From Poa pratensis (taxonomy: Eukaryota; Streptophyta; Magnoliopsida; Poales; Poaceae), in the NCBI GenBank assembly GCA_947311845.1, contig CAMZMU010000035.1:3246532-3310531 (forward strand): a DNA stretch of 64,000 bases, in the 5' to 3' direction. Of this stretch, positions 46,172-57,349 are shown piece by piece. Numbering within the stretch: the first letter of the stretch is position 1; each line of letters begins with the position of its first letter. Below the pieces are notes generated by a model. The model ran no database searches. It saw only the letters and a list, made by a program, of their open reading frames with translations, and was not told where the DNA came from. The translations under genes and the position numbers were made by a program.

Positions 46172-46335
46172 GGCAGCAAATATTTTGAATTTGATGCAGG
46201 AACGAACAGTAGGGGTGACTGAATTGGTGATCATCGGTTGTAGGGAGATACAAGAAAAGAGAGAAAACTGTGCTTAAGGGGTGACTGAATTGGTGATCAT
46301 TGGTTGTACTGTAGGGAAATTGGTCTCAGGCCGTG
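46172..46335 (-). promoter_or_regulatory. Upstream region of the disrupted LRK gene, cut by a LINE
   Basis: GGGTGACTGAATTGGTGATC occurs at about 46213 and 46277, a direct repeat of about 60 bp period in the leader or promoter. The LINE at 46336 separates it from any more distal promoter sequence. Confidence 0.4.
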
Positions 46336-48344
46336 TTTTTTTTGAGATTTAATGGCTGCCTCTTATTAATCAACCGGCATAGTCAGATGCCAATACGTTT
46401 ACAATAAACTCCGGTGGTTCGCCCACCCAAGTGTTACACATTTTATTGCCGCAGCCCTGTTTGGCTAGAAGATGAGCAGCCCTATTGCTAGTGCGTCGCC
46501 CATGCCTAATATCGTGGTCTTGGAAGCCCTTCAGCAATGACTTTATTTCTTCAACTAGCGGACCATGGATAGAGCGATCCGTGTCACTGCTTCTCAGCTT
46601 CGCCACCGCGCCTAGGCAATCAGTCTCCATGCAGACCTTCTCCACACCCGTTTCCTTCGCCAGAACAAGGGCCAGCTTGCACGCCAGGAGCTCAGCTCTC
46701 TCCGGGTCTGCAGTCGAGGGCAAAAAATGGCATCTCCCTGCAAGGAACACACCATGGTGATTCCGAAGAACCACGCCGCATCCTCCACTGCCAGATTCCT
46801 TCAAGAAAGCACCATCCGCATTGGCTTTTGTACAACCCTCCTCCGGTGGAAGCCAGTGCTCCACCACCTCGGAGGGACTTGATACACTTGAGTTTGTCGC
46901 CATGCAAGCAAGCCATTCCTCAACCAGATATATCACTCGACGGGCAATGTTACGGGGATCTTCAACGTTCATCTCCTCTCTGGCATCGTTACGCGCGAGC
47001 CAAAGCTGATAAAGCATCATAATTCCGAACGCCCGTTCCTTATCACGAAGGGAACCTATCCAATCCAGCACCCAGCCCTGCAACTCCTTCTGTCTCTGTA
47101 CAGTTTTATCTGGAGCACGCAGGTTCAGACCCGATGCCTCTCGCAAAGCATCCCACGCTGCCACAGAATGGGGGCACCTCCAGAAACGGTGCAGCAGAGG
47201 CTCCTCCCGTGAGCAGGCAATGCACTTGACACCTTCCTTGATCTTTCTTCTTTGGAGTTCACACCCCACAGCTAAACCATTCTTTATCAGTCTCCGCACA
47301 TGAACCTTGGCCTTGCCCGGCACATCTGCTGCCCAGAGGGCGAGCCACCCACGGTTCTCATCACAGGTAGTGGACGAACTAGCCTGCACTTCCCCTCTCA
47401 GCTTTAGAGTCATCTTCAGGTGGTATGCCGATTTGACACTGAATAACCCGTTTTTGGTGTAGTTCCAAGCAAGATAATCTTCCGATCCGGCGCGACCTAC
47501 GGGTATCTTCAATATGTCTTCGACATCCCCACAAAAATAACTCATTCAGTTTCTCCAGGTTCCATCCCCTACCATCCGGTAACAGGAGCTCTTCGACGCG
47601 TTGGACTTCGGTATTTGGCTTGTGTCCCAGTGGACGCATCAAGCCAGACCGTGGAATCCAGTTGTCATGCCAAACATCAATCACAGCTCCATTACCGATC
47701 CTGTAAACGAGTCCCTCCTTGAGTAGCTCTCGACCATGCATAATACTTTTCCATGTAAAGGAAGCATCCTTGGGGCAATTTGCAGTCAAAAAACCCCCAT
47801 CTTTGAAATATCGAGCTTTTAGCACTCGGGAGCACAGGGCATTGGGTGAGGTTAAAATTCTCCAGGCCTGCTTAGCTAGCAACGCCTGATTGAAAATTTG
47901 GTAATTTCGAAAACCATGCCCCCACTCTTTTTGGGACGACACATTTTATTCCAACTTATCCAGTGTACTTTGCTTTTGCCATCAGCCGCTCCCCACCAAA
48001 ACCTCGACGTAATGGAAGTGAGGCTGTTGCACATCTTCTTGGAGAGTTGAAAGCACCCCATCGAGTATGTGGGTACAGCCTGCAGCACTGATTTGACCAA
48101 CGTCGCCTTGCCATCCATTGAAAGGCCTTGTCCTTTCCAACCATTTACCTTGCCTCGAGATCTTTCCGGGAGATTATTAAAACCGCCATCCTTTGATCTA
48201 CCCACCACTGTTGGCAGACCCAGATATTTTTCGGATAGTGCTTCACATGAAATAGCAATCACCTCTTTCATCTCCTCTCAGGTCTCTTCGGAACAGCCCT
48301 TGCCAAAGAAGATTGACGACTTCTGCATGTTCACCCGCTGTCCC
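46336..48344 (-). mobile_element. 5'-truncated LINE with RNase H domain, minus strand
   Basis: Minus-strand frames give the C-terminal part of RT (starting GQRVN..KSS at the 5' break, then EKYLGLPTVVG, WHISWNKMCRPK), zf-RVT (47545-47100) and an RNase H/RVT_3 domain (KANADGAF, ERAELLACKLAL, METDC). A T run (46336-46343) is the tail. GGTCTCAGGCCGTG flanks it at 46322-46335 and 48345-48358, a perfect 14-bp TSD. A frame change near 47380-47550 and a stop near 48275 show decay. It sits in the LRK gene's upstream region. Confidence 0.92.
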
Positions 48345-48700
48345 GGTCTCAGGCCGTGTTAGGATAAAGGGAGGTGCGTACATATGTCAACGACCTACCT
48401 ATACAAGTGGGCCGATGGGCCGATGAAGCTCAAGGATGGCCGCAGCCCAACAGGACTTGGAGTGGCGTCAATACCATCCAGCTCAGAGCTGCCCGCCGGC
48501 GATGGACAAGGTGACGTGATCTCGTGGCAGGGCTCAGACCCACAATTCAGCTTCATCTCCGGCAGCAAGCGCGCCGCATCATCAACCTGCGCAGCCTCGT
48601 CGCCGCACAGAGAATGCGAGGGGGCTGGGGAGCTCGCCCGTGGATAGGCAGCACGACGTCGCTGAGCACCTCCGCCCGAGAGGTGATGCCGCGAGCGCGC

Positions 48701-49849
48701 TCAATCCTGTCGCACGTGGCCGAAGAAGCGGCGAGGAAGGGAGCAATGGCGTCGGCCACGAGCTCCTTGAGCTCGGCCCGGAGAGATGCGGCCATGTCGG
48801 AGAAGATGGCACGCATCTCGTCGGCGTGGAGGCAAGCGCACGGACGGACGACGTTTTGTGGCAGATGAATCATCGCGGCGTGCTCCAAGGCGGCGGCGGC
48901 GGTGTAGCGGCGGACCTTGACGGAGCAGGCCCCGGGATGGCGCGTGGAGCGGCGGTGACATCAGCCCACGAAAGGGCTCCCGGCGTGAGGGGGGGGGGGG
49001 GGATGCAGGCTGTCGAGGACGAGGAGGATGGCTGACGGGGCGAGCAGACTTGAAGGCGCGCCGGAGCGAGCAATCTCTCTCCTTGTGGCCGGAGAGTTTG
49101 CACGAGAGGCACCGAATCGGCTTACAGCAGGTGGAGGAGCGGTGGTGGTGGTCGTGGTCGATGGGGTCGAGGCAGTGGGCGCACAGCCCCTCCGTGCGCC
49201 TTCGGAAGAGAAGCGCAGCCGCGCTGACCAGGGAGTCACGCGGCCTGGGCCTATCCCCACCACCGTCGGGCCGACAAGCTGGACGACGCCGCGGAGGAAC
49301 GGTGAGCCATCCCTCCGCATCCTGGCAGGAGGGCGGCACAACGACGATGGAGCGGAGCGGAGGGCGGCCCCGCAGCGAGGAGGCCGGCGACGAGGTGAAG
49401 CGGCGCGCCGGCGGCGTTGGAGCCTGGCCGCCGTGGGGGTGTGTGCCGCGGACGTCGCCTGAGCACGCGGGTGACGACCGAGGAGGGGGCGAGGCGGGCG
49501 GCGACGACGACGGCGACGGCGACGAGGCGGGCTTGGAGCGCGAGAGGCTGGTGGGCGGTGGCGCCAGAGCGGCGGTCGACGGGACACGCACGGGGTCGCG
49601 GGAGCCCAAACCTCCATGGGACCACGCGGAGGCGCCGGCAGCACGGGTCCGGCCTGGGAGCTCGAGAGGCCGGCGGGCAGCGGTCGTCGGGACGCGCACG
49701 TCATCGCGGGCTGCTCCGACGACGCACGGTGACCCCTCCACGAGGCCCTGCTGGCGACGCATTGGCTGGACGGAGGGAGATGGAGGCGGCGGGGCCAGTC
49801 CCCCGAGCTTGGTGGCACATCTGAATCTGGCCGCGATGGTGCTGCTCAC
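48701..49849 (-). pseudogene. Orphan LINE ORF1-like coding block with zinc knuckle
   Basis: A minus-strand frame of 382 codons is Pro/Arg/Ser-rich and contains a Cys cluster: C-A-H-C...C-C-K-P-I-R-C, then C-x2-C-x4-H-x4-C (CLSCKLSGHKERDC). That is the zinc-knuckle arrangement of grass LINE ORF1 proteins. The surrounding block (about 48360-50040) is GC-rich with G/C homopolymers at about 48989 and 49869. No ORF2 follows on its 3' side; the LINE next to it has its own TSD that excludes this block. A solitary ORF1 remnant is likely; composition gives long frames on both strands, so caution applies. Confidence 0.5.
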
Positions 49850-50039
49850 AGGCGCAAAGCCGAGGAAAGGGGGGGGGGGGGGGGGTAAAATTGGGTGGGA
49901 AGGTGGCCGGTGGTGGTGGGGGTTGGGTGGGCCTCAGGTGGGTGGAGGGGAGGCAGGGCTTACCGCCGGCGGCCGCCGGAGCTGCGCGAGCGTCGGGCGG
50001 GCGCGCGTCGCAGGCGCGCTGGGCAGCAACGGTCATTTT

Positions 50040-51317
50040 TCGACCCGGTATATGCAGCCTACCTAGACTGTAGAGAGTATGCTACTGGGCGACAACAACT
50101 CATTTTGTCGCGAGCTAGCCGTGAGAATCATTCTTGCTGGACCATTCCACCAAGAGAATAGTTGACCCAATCAAGTCTCCCAATCCTTGTCGCAGTTATC
50201 ATTAGACCTATCATTTGCAGTGTGGTTTATCTATTTCTATCTATATGAAGAGGCAGTGCTCCTGCCGTTTGCTCTAATAATAATAATAATAATAAATCAT
50301 TTGCACGTGTTTGGACCAGCTGCAATCTTGTCAAGGCTTATTTTTTTGAGAAATTGGATTGGGACGAGCTGTAGTACTATAATCCTTTTTTCATATGCAC
50401 ATTTTTGGTGGTGGAGATTTCTTACTCCCGGGCTCCAATGAACCCTCTAGTTAAAAAAAATAAAAAAATCATATTTATATGTTTCAAAAAAATCTACAAA
50501 AAATTCTGCATGTTGCCAATGATTGCAGATGTGTGAATCTAAATATACATACTTTCAAATCTTCAAAATATACAAGATTTGTTATTTTTGTCTAGCCCAG
50601 AATATAAAGTATTTCGAATCAAAAAAATTCATGTTTGTGGGATGGATCATTATTAACATGCATGAATTTTTTCAGATTTTTTTAAAACTTTAAAATATCA
50701 TTTCCCAATTTTTTTATCCAGAGGGAGCACTGGTGCTCGGGATCAAAGGTGTTTTCCACATTTTTGGTTACTCAGACCAGCCCAGTTAATGTGCAGCTCA
50801 TGGACCGGCTGTATTTTCGAGCTACTTTCGTTTAGTATGCCCTATCATGTATGACTTTTTCTTTTTGGTCTCGGCCGTGTCATGTTTGATTCTCCTATAT
50901 CAATATAAAAGGCAAAGCTTTTGTCTCGTTTCAAAAAAAAGCAATGTTTTTTCAGAACAAAAATACTGAAGGGTTCACAGAACAATTGATGACTGAGTGT
51001 GCTCCTTTGATCGTAACACCGTAGCAATTCTCTCTGCCTCTCAGCATTTCCCATGGTACTTCTAGTTTATTTGCACGATAAATGAATTGTAAAAGTAATG
51101 TAAACAAGAGTAAAGCAAGATGTGCTGCACTGGCCGGCCGCGGCGACTCGGCACGATTGGCTACGGATATCACCTCGGTTATATCACCTCGGTTACTGGG
51201 ATTTAATACTGACATGATTGAGATATACTAGTGTTCTTCGAAAAGGGAAATCTTGGCGAATTGAAGGCACTTGCTAGGAACTTGGTTGATAGATGATTTG
51301 ATGGATGAACAACTTAC
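50040..51317. other. LRK intergenic and intron sequence with (TAA)n and a MITE-like element
   Basis: 50125-50210 matches sequence at 62745-62790 and 63135-63210 (GACCATTCCA, GAGAATAGT, GTTAT.ATTAGACC). A (TAA)n microsatellite lies at 50274-50296. 50940-51110 matches intron sequence at 58745-58870. No gene found. Confidence 0.55.
50425..50742. mobile_element. MITE-like inverted-repeat element, about 318 bp
   Basis: The left end TCCCGGGCTCCAATGAACCC is mirrored by the right end (AGGGAGCACTGGTGCTCGGGA). The interior is AT-rich and partly self-complementary. No clear TSD, so the family is unassigned. Confidence 0.5.
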
Positions 51318-51828
51318 CAGCAAGGGGAGGGAGATCCCACGTTAGGAGGAAGCCTTCTCTGATCAGCTGCTCGTAGTCGCTCGGGTTGGCCGACGAGCCC
51401 AACACGGGCACGACGAGAGCGTGGCAGCCCTCGATAGAGTAGCCGCCGTTGTCGCTCATCTCGTTGTAACGCCCTCCCACGCTGGCAAGCATCTCGCTCT
51501 CGTTCCCGCACCTCATCCTCGTCTCCACCACACCTCTGTCGCCCCGACGTGCCGCCGCCGCCACTGCCGCTGCCGCGTCCGTGCAGTTGTACAGGATGAG
51601 GTTCAGGCTGGTGTGGCTGATCCGAAACGGGGGCCTCAGATTGACGGAGGTGTTCCAGCTGCTGGCACTGCAGCTGTTGGAGGCTTGCAGTATCTCCAGT
51701 TTCCCCACATCAATCGTATGCAGGGTGCGTTCCTCGTAGGTAATATTGATGATCGTGAAGCCAAAGACTCCAGCTGTAGCCCGTAGGAGTGGAGTGTTGT
51801 TGATGCAAGTAACCTGGAAGTTTTGGAT
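51318..51828 (-). pseudogene. LRK10-like ectodomain exon, N-terminally truncated
   Basis: From about 51828 leftward it matches the GUB_WAK ectodomain: F-Q-V-T-C-I, VFGFTIINITYEERTL, LILYNCTDAA, ETRMRCGNESE, SIEGCHALVVPVLG and REGFLLTWD. A donor GCTG|GTAAGT closes it at 51318. The signal peptide and first cysteines are missing; the sequence right of 51829 is unrelated. No small exons or kinase follow before the next ectodomain to the left. The preserved frame suggests recent loss of the 5' part. Confidence 0.75.
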
Positions 51829-52731
51829 TTCGTTTTGCAAAATTTACCGTCCCTAGACGCAATGGGCGATTTTCGGCTTTTCGGAAAATTCCGGACGAAG
51901 TGCACACTCCAAAATTTGAATTGCTGAACGAAAAATGAGCAAATTTTGAACGAAAAGTGACCGAAATTGTCCCAAAGTATTGAAACCTACAGCAACGAGA
52001 ATAAAGTGGCCGCTCATATAGTGACTAGTCACCCCTCGCCGGACAACAACTATAGCGTCAGTTATCTCTGTAGTTACATCCGGAGAGCTGACGGGGTAGA
52101 TCCCAAACGGGATGCCTGAGTTGTCGGAGGTGTCATCAAACAAAAATTTCGCTGAATGACCCTTGGACGTGTCAATTCGTGGTCGTAATGCTTCTAATAG
52201 AAAGAAATGTTGGAGAGGGTCCGTGCATTGGTGTGATAGCTCGTTGGTTCAAATATTGGTAAATGATTTTGAGCCTGAGATACTGAATCTGGCCGATATT
52301 TTTGAAAAACTAAAAAAATCATGAATTTTGCAAAATTTGCGAATCTGAGTCAGGCATGAAAAAAACCGAAAAAAAATGTTGAACCCTGGATACAACATTC
52401 ACGCTTGACACATGATACCGTAATGTAACAGTGTCCATTGGCAGCCCCGAATAACATGAGTAGACTAGTAGTACAGGACTCGCCCTAGTTCCGGCTGCAG
52501 CGGACATCCGCTACAACTGGGCAGTTTATTTTTTTCGAATGGTTTCAAACCGGAGGCAAAAGTTTTGTCTCAATCTATCTATCTATTAATTAAGAAGTAG
52601 AGAAATGCCCAGTAAATTTCCGGCAAACCGGGTGAAAACCGATGGCCTCAGTTTATTGGATTGCAACATCATCGATGGTTCGATAAGGGAAATCGAAAGC
52701 AAAAGATGATTTAACTGCCGGGTGAACTTAC
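51829..52731. other. Unassigned sequence, about 0.9 kb
   Basis: TTTTGCAAAATTT occurs at about 51834 and 52327, suggesting the bounds of an inserted element of about 500 bp, but I cannot identify it. 52500-52731 is the start of the intron after the 52.7-kb exon. No gene. Confidence 0.35.
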
Positions 52732-53404
52732 GTGGAGGGGGATCCCATGTAATGAGGAAGCCGCCTTCGATGAGCTTCTCGTAGTCACTCGCGTTCGCCT
52801 TGCCGGGCGACGAGCCCAGCACCGGCACGACACAAGCGTTGCAGCCCTCCAGCGCGTAGCTGCCGTAGTCGCTTGTCTCACCGGGACGCCCTACCACGCT
52901 GGCAAGCAGCTTGCTCTCGTTTCCGCACCTCATCCTCGTCTCCACCAGCTTACTGTCGCCCCGACGTGCCGCTGCAGCTGCCGCGTCCGTGCAGTTGTAC
53001 AGGATGAGGTTCAGGTTGGTGCTGCTGATCCGGAACGGGTGGTTGAGTTTGGCGGAGGTGTTCCAGGCCGGGATGGCGTCGCAGCTGTTGGAGGATTGGG
53101 TTAAATTCAGCTTGCCCACATCTATCGCAACCATGCTGCGTTCCTCGTAGCTGACATTGATGATCGTAAAACCGTAGACTCCATAACCACGTAGGATTGG
53201 AGTTTGGTCAAGGCAAATGATTGCGAAGTCCGGGTCACCACATGATCTTCCCGTCTCCAAGTCGACTACCCAGAATGGGTCGGAGATGGTCAGGTTGCCG
53301 CAGCTCGTCGACGCCGAGCAGCCTTCCCCTTGCTCCTGAGCCGCCGTGACGGTGAGCATCAGCGATAGCCACCAGGCCCAAGAGAGCCAGCAGCTTGGAG
53401 CCAT
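52732..53404 (-). CDS. LRK10-like receptor, ectodomain exon 1, intact, no kinase seen
   Basis: The ATG at 53404 (MAPSCWLSWAWW) opens a signal peptide, then GUB_WAK: C-S-A-S-T-S-C-G-N-L-T-I, DPFWVVDLETGRSCG, FAIIC, VYGFTIINVSY, LILYNCTDAAA, ETRMRCGNESK, LEGCNACVVPVLG and YEKLIEGGFLITWDPPP. A donor CCAC|GTAAGT lies at 52732. Without splicing the frame runs to a stop at 52586, giving a secreted protein of about 270 residues. No small exons or kinase occur between here and the 51.8-kb fragment. It is most similar to the copies at 51.3 and 46 kb. Confidence 0.8.
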
Positions 53405-54395
53405 GGAAGCACAGGATTTGGAATTGTTGCTTGTGAGCCGGGTGCTGGGGCCTGGCTGCCTGGGAGATAGAAGAGAGAATACGCTGCTAGTGAGCGGAGC
53501 GCTGCGCTATCTGTGTCCACACGTACTGGGAGGACGGTCTTCACACGGTGGCCAAACCAGTGGACAGGTCTCTACGAGCGATGGATAATCTGTTTGTTGA
53601 CTGGTTTTGGGATTGATTATTCTACACGGTGGCCAAACCAGTGGCAGAACCAATGGACAAGTATACACCATGGAACGTAATGTTACAAAAAAATTGCAAC
53701 AACTTATTGTACAGCAGATCATACAGTTCAGCAGATCCCGGTGGACAAGTCTGCACAAATGGGTTGCGACCAGATGTGACTGATGACAGTGGACTTTGGT
53801 TGACTGAGAGCATCTCCAATCGGATTGGTGAAATTCTGCCTCTATGGGTGTGTTTGGTAGCCCGTATTTAGAGATGGACGAAGAACAGTAAAATGTCGAC
53901 TATTTGACTCGTGTGTCCCTCATCGTGTCGCCTGGTCACTTTCTTGGACTTTGTCTCTCTGTTTTCTGTGTGTGAAATTGAGCTGGGATTTTTAGTACGT
54001 GTGTGTTGAGAAACGGTATGGTTTACGTGATGCTTGCATCAGGAGATCGTAAATGTGTGTGCAACTTCGTCAAGATAAAGACTTTTGAATATCACTGGCT
54101 TGATGTAGCATTCAAAGTCATAATTAAGACAGTCATTAGACACTTGATATGCAACTCGTTGTTGATGATCTTAATAGGTGAGAAAACCCTTTCATGTGTG
54201 TTTGGTTTAGACTATTGCTATTATCAAGTGGTACAAAATACCTTGTCAAATCTGCAATTACAAATTCATCAAATAGAACACAAGTGTTCTACCCATATGC
54301 AAAAATTATTTCTGGTTTTTTACAAAACGTCCAAAGCGTTTTGAACTTTAATTGGAAAATTGCGATTTTTTTTTTTGCATGGTGAAAAAAGAGAG
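53405..54395 (-). promoter_or_regulatory. Upstream region of the 53.4-kb ectodomain gene
   Basis: Contains ACACGGTGGCCAAACCAGTGG twice (about 53535 and 53623). A block at 53880-54060 is shared with the 28.4-kb LRK upstream region. 54060-54395 shows no gene that I can support. Confidence 0.5.
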
Positions 54396-54399
54396 AGAA

Positions 54400-55917
54400 A
54401 AAGGGAGTGACGAGAAAGAACGGGCACACGTTGCTGCTCGGCTGGTACGCGGCCCGCCATGTTGCTTTGGGTCGCTTCCGACGATGGGCTTGACACACGC
54501 CGTTTGGGCTAGGTCCTTCGCGTCGATTCGCCTCACGCCGCCGCTGGCCGGCCGGCATTGCCGGTGGCCTCCCCGCCGTATCTACTGCCTCGCTCGTCCC
54601 CGCGCCGGGGGAGCCTGCCGTTGCCGTGGTGTCAACAAAGAATCGCTAACCTCTCTATGGCCGTTTCCCGCCACGGGGAGAATCGCCGAGCAATCCCTAC
54701 TCTCGAGGCCCGCGAACCAGCTCGGCGGCGGATGGGGCGGCGAGTGCTGGACACCGGAAGTGAGGTTTCCCACAAACCGTCGTCGAGTATGGCGCCTGTG
54801 AGGGGAAGATGCGGTGCTGTTTGCTTGGGTGCGCCTGTGAGGAGGACCAAGTAAGTTTGTGCCTTCAGCTTCCTTCCATTCCACGATTATTTCTTGCCCA
54901 CTAGGAATCTGCATACATTATACATATGTAAACATGTTTAGATTGGTATACAGTTTGTGGATCCAGGCTCTTAAATTTTTTAGGGCCTGAATGAATTAGA
55001 GCCTAAATGGCGTTTCTGAAGTATTGGGCCAGATTTCTATCAGTGAAAGCCTTTGGTAGCTGTCTGCCTGTGGCATTAGAATCTCAAGACGTTGCCTGTT
55101 GGAACTTAGACAATCAAAATCACTGGAACACCCAAGTGATTCTGGTTCCTTATTTTTTGATATGTAACTTTGAACAAAATGCAGTAATCTCAAATAGCTT
55201 CAGTTATCACCATGTATTGGTCTCTATATATGTGTGACAAGTGTTAGAAACCATGGATGATGTTTGATAACTCTACTCATAATCGAGTGTCAGCCACTTT
55301 GCCCTTTTTGGATTTCCTTTTGCGTCGGTGCCATAGTACTTCTGAACAGAAGCTAAATACTAATTTGAGTTTTTTTTTACAGAACTGACTCGTATATGCA
55401 ACAGAATCAGAACCTTGCTACTTCACCATCAGTCCACCAGTACAACTATGATCCTATATATGATGAGCAAAAAGGTATCACCGCATGCCTCTTATTCTCT
55501 GCATCTGTTAATATTTATATGCTCCATCTGTTCCAGTAATATTTTTCTAACTTGGACAGTACTAATGGAACTTTCACAGTACATTTATCCGAGTCTGTTT
55601 GTTCCACTTAGAGCCATAATTTTTTCTGTACATACATGGAGTTTGGTTTACGAGACAAGGTTGACTTTCATTCCTTTTTTCTAATTTATGAATCTAGTAC
55701 ATACAGCCAACCTTCTCAAAGACTTGGCAACTGTTGAAGGTTTTCTGAAGTCACAAGGCTTATGTCCTCATGAATGGTAGAACTTGCACTTTGTACACTC
55801 ATATTGTGAGCTGAATCTCCACTGCAATAACAATAAAGGTGTAGGTCAAGTTATTAACAATGTCCTTGCAGAATAACTTACTAAAAATTAAAGAACTTAA
55901 ATATGTGCATTAATATC
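54400..55917. other. Duplicated segment B, paralogous to segment A
   Basis: 54440-54540 matches 31295-31480 (TGGTACGCGGCCCGC, GATGGGCTTGACACAC, GTCGATTCG). 54805-55140 matches 33929-34070 and 35143-35236. 55690-55860 matches 36250-36410 (GGTAGAACTTGCACTTTGTACA, GTGCAGGTCAAGTTA-type). It shows the two kinase genes lie on copies of one ancestral segment. Confidence 0.7.
54558..55474 (+). CDS. Possible two-exon fragment of an unknown gene
   Basis: An open plus-strand frame (54558-54850) ends at a donor CCAA|GTAAGT. An acceptor TTTTACAG at 55382 leads to 55383-55474, which stays open in the matching phase (TDSYMQQNQNLATSPS, then a Tyr-rich stretch) up to another donor AAAG|GTATCA. The exon-1 end and donor are also present in segment A (about 33929-33972). 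I recognise no domain. It could be the start of a gene whose remainder was lost, or chance splicing signals in GC-rich repeat sequence. Confidence 0.22.
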
Positions 55918-56984
55918 TTACAGTAGTCCGCAAAAGTTTTGCTTCGGTGGCATCTCTATTTCATCTAAGCTTCTCTCGAACATTTCTAGAACTCTGGCTA
56001 TAGTAGGGCGATAAATAGGTAATATTTGTATGCACCACAAGCCAATGAAGGTCATCTTTCTTGCCATTTCCTCAATTTCACTTGTGACATCACATGCTTG
56101 CAATCCATCATCTTGTGCAAAGTGGTCATAAATCCATCTGGAAAATATTGTTCACTGGATTTTTCAGCCATTGAATTCACATTTTTCCTCCCCCAACCAT
56201 CTCTAACAACATCATTCCATAACTATAAACATCCGACTTTGTTGAAACAACTCCGAACGTTCGAGAGTGAACTTCTGGAGCAATGAAACCAATTGTTCCT
56301 CTAGCACCAGTCATTGAAAGCTTGCTCTCCTTTGTACGGCTCAATTTAGCTAGCCGAAATCGGCGATCTTTGGACAGAAATCCTTGTCTAGAAGGATATT
56401 CTGAGGCTTGATGTCGAAATGAACAATCCTTGTATTACAGCGATGGTGCAAGTATTCTAGGCCACGAGCAATGCCGATTGCTATTGCATAGAGCCTCTCC
56501 CATCCTAAAATTTCTTTGGGATTCTCCGAGTAAATATACTTATCCAAGGAACCATTGGGCATGTACTCATATATAAGAGCTCGTTTCGATCCCTCCAAAC
56601 AAAATCCGAATAAGCTAACAACATTAACATGAGAGGTCCTGCCAATGCTCATTACCTCATTCACAAACTCATCCCCATTTCCTTTGCAGTCATGCAAGAA
56701 TTTCACAGCAACCAAACGACCATCATGTAGTCTTCCTTTGAAAACCACACCATAACCACCTCTTCCAAGCTGATCACTGCGAGAAGACGTTATCTTCATT
56801 ATCTCTGAGTACATGTATCTTGTTGGAGCAAGGGATCCATAAGATACTAGCATGGCCTCGTAATTCCTTTCAGTGCTGCTGCTAGTCTTTTTACAAAAGA
56901 GAAATCATAGTCTTTTCCCCTTTCTATGCCATATTAGCACATAAATACATGGAAAGAGCAAGGCTGCAGCTGCTGATGTCAAAA
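55918..56984 (-). pseudogene. LRK10-like kinase exon, pseudogene
   Basis: This is the paralogue of the 36.5-37.5 kb kinase exon: [32 protein letters not shown], and an end that reads PPKQNFCGLL. Lesions: a TGA (56905-56907) replaces a basic codon just after the membrane segment; one base is missing at the DFG-L junction (about 56351-56354); further small indels lie around 56140-56200 in the C-lobe. The start after CTCAG at 56984 matches the intact copy. It cannot make a full kinase. Confidence 0.88.
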
Positions 56985-57302
56985 CTGAGATAGAAAAAAT
57001 GTTATTTTTTTGTTTGGATATAAGAAGTTATAATATGGTAATTTAAATCTCTAGACCATCAATAGTTTAAACTTATCTCTCTGAAAAGTGGTAACAAGCT
57101 AAAGAACATAGATATTTGCTCCGAAGTGACAAACTTTCTATTCTGGTCATCTGAGAGTTTGCTCGTTTGAAATTTATATATAAATCAGAGCCCAGTCATT
57201 TAAACTTTAATTTTTAATACTGGTATTATGATAGAAATTCAAAAGTGATTAACTACTGAGCCTTAAATTATTATATATGAATAGTTTTGGCATACCTATT
57301 AG

Positions 57303-57339
57303 TATTATCTTCCTGCCAGTCCTGTTGCTACCTGTAATA
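57303..57339 (-). pseudogene. Small LRK exon of the 56-59.8 kb pseudogene
   Basis: Borders TATTACAG and GTATGCC with S-N-R-T-G-R-K-I-I-L-I match the 39-nt exon at 37822-37860 in position and sequence. It belongs to the decayed gene running from 59762 to 55918. Confidence 0.6.
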
Positions 57340-57349
57340 TCACATCATA

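Noticed and set aside
49028..50066. Long plus-strand frames opposite the ORF1-like block
   Set aside because: GC-rich shadow frames; the minus strand has the structured Cys/His knuckle, the plus strand has none.
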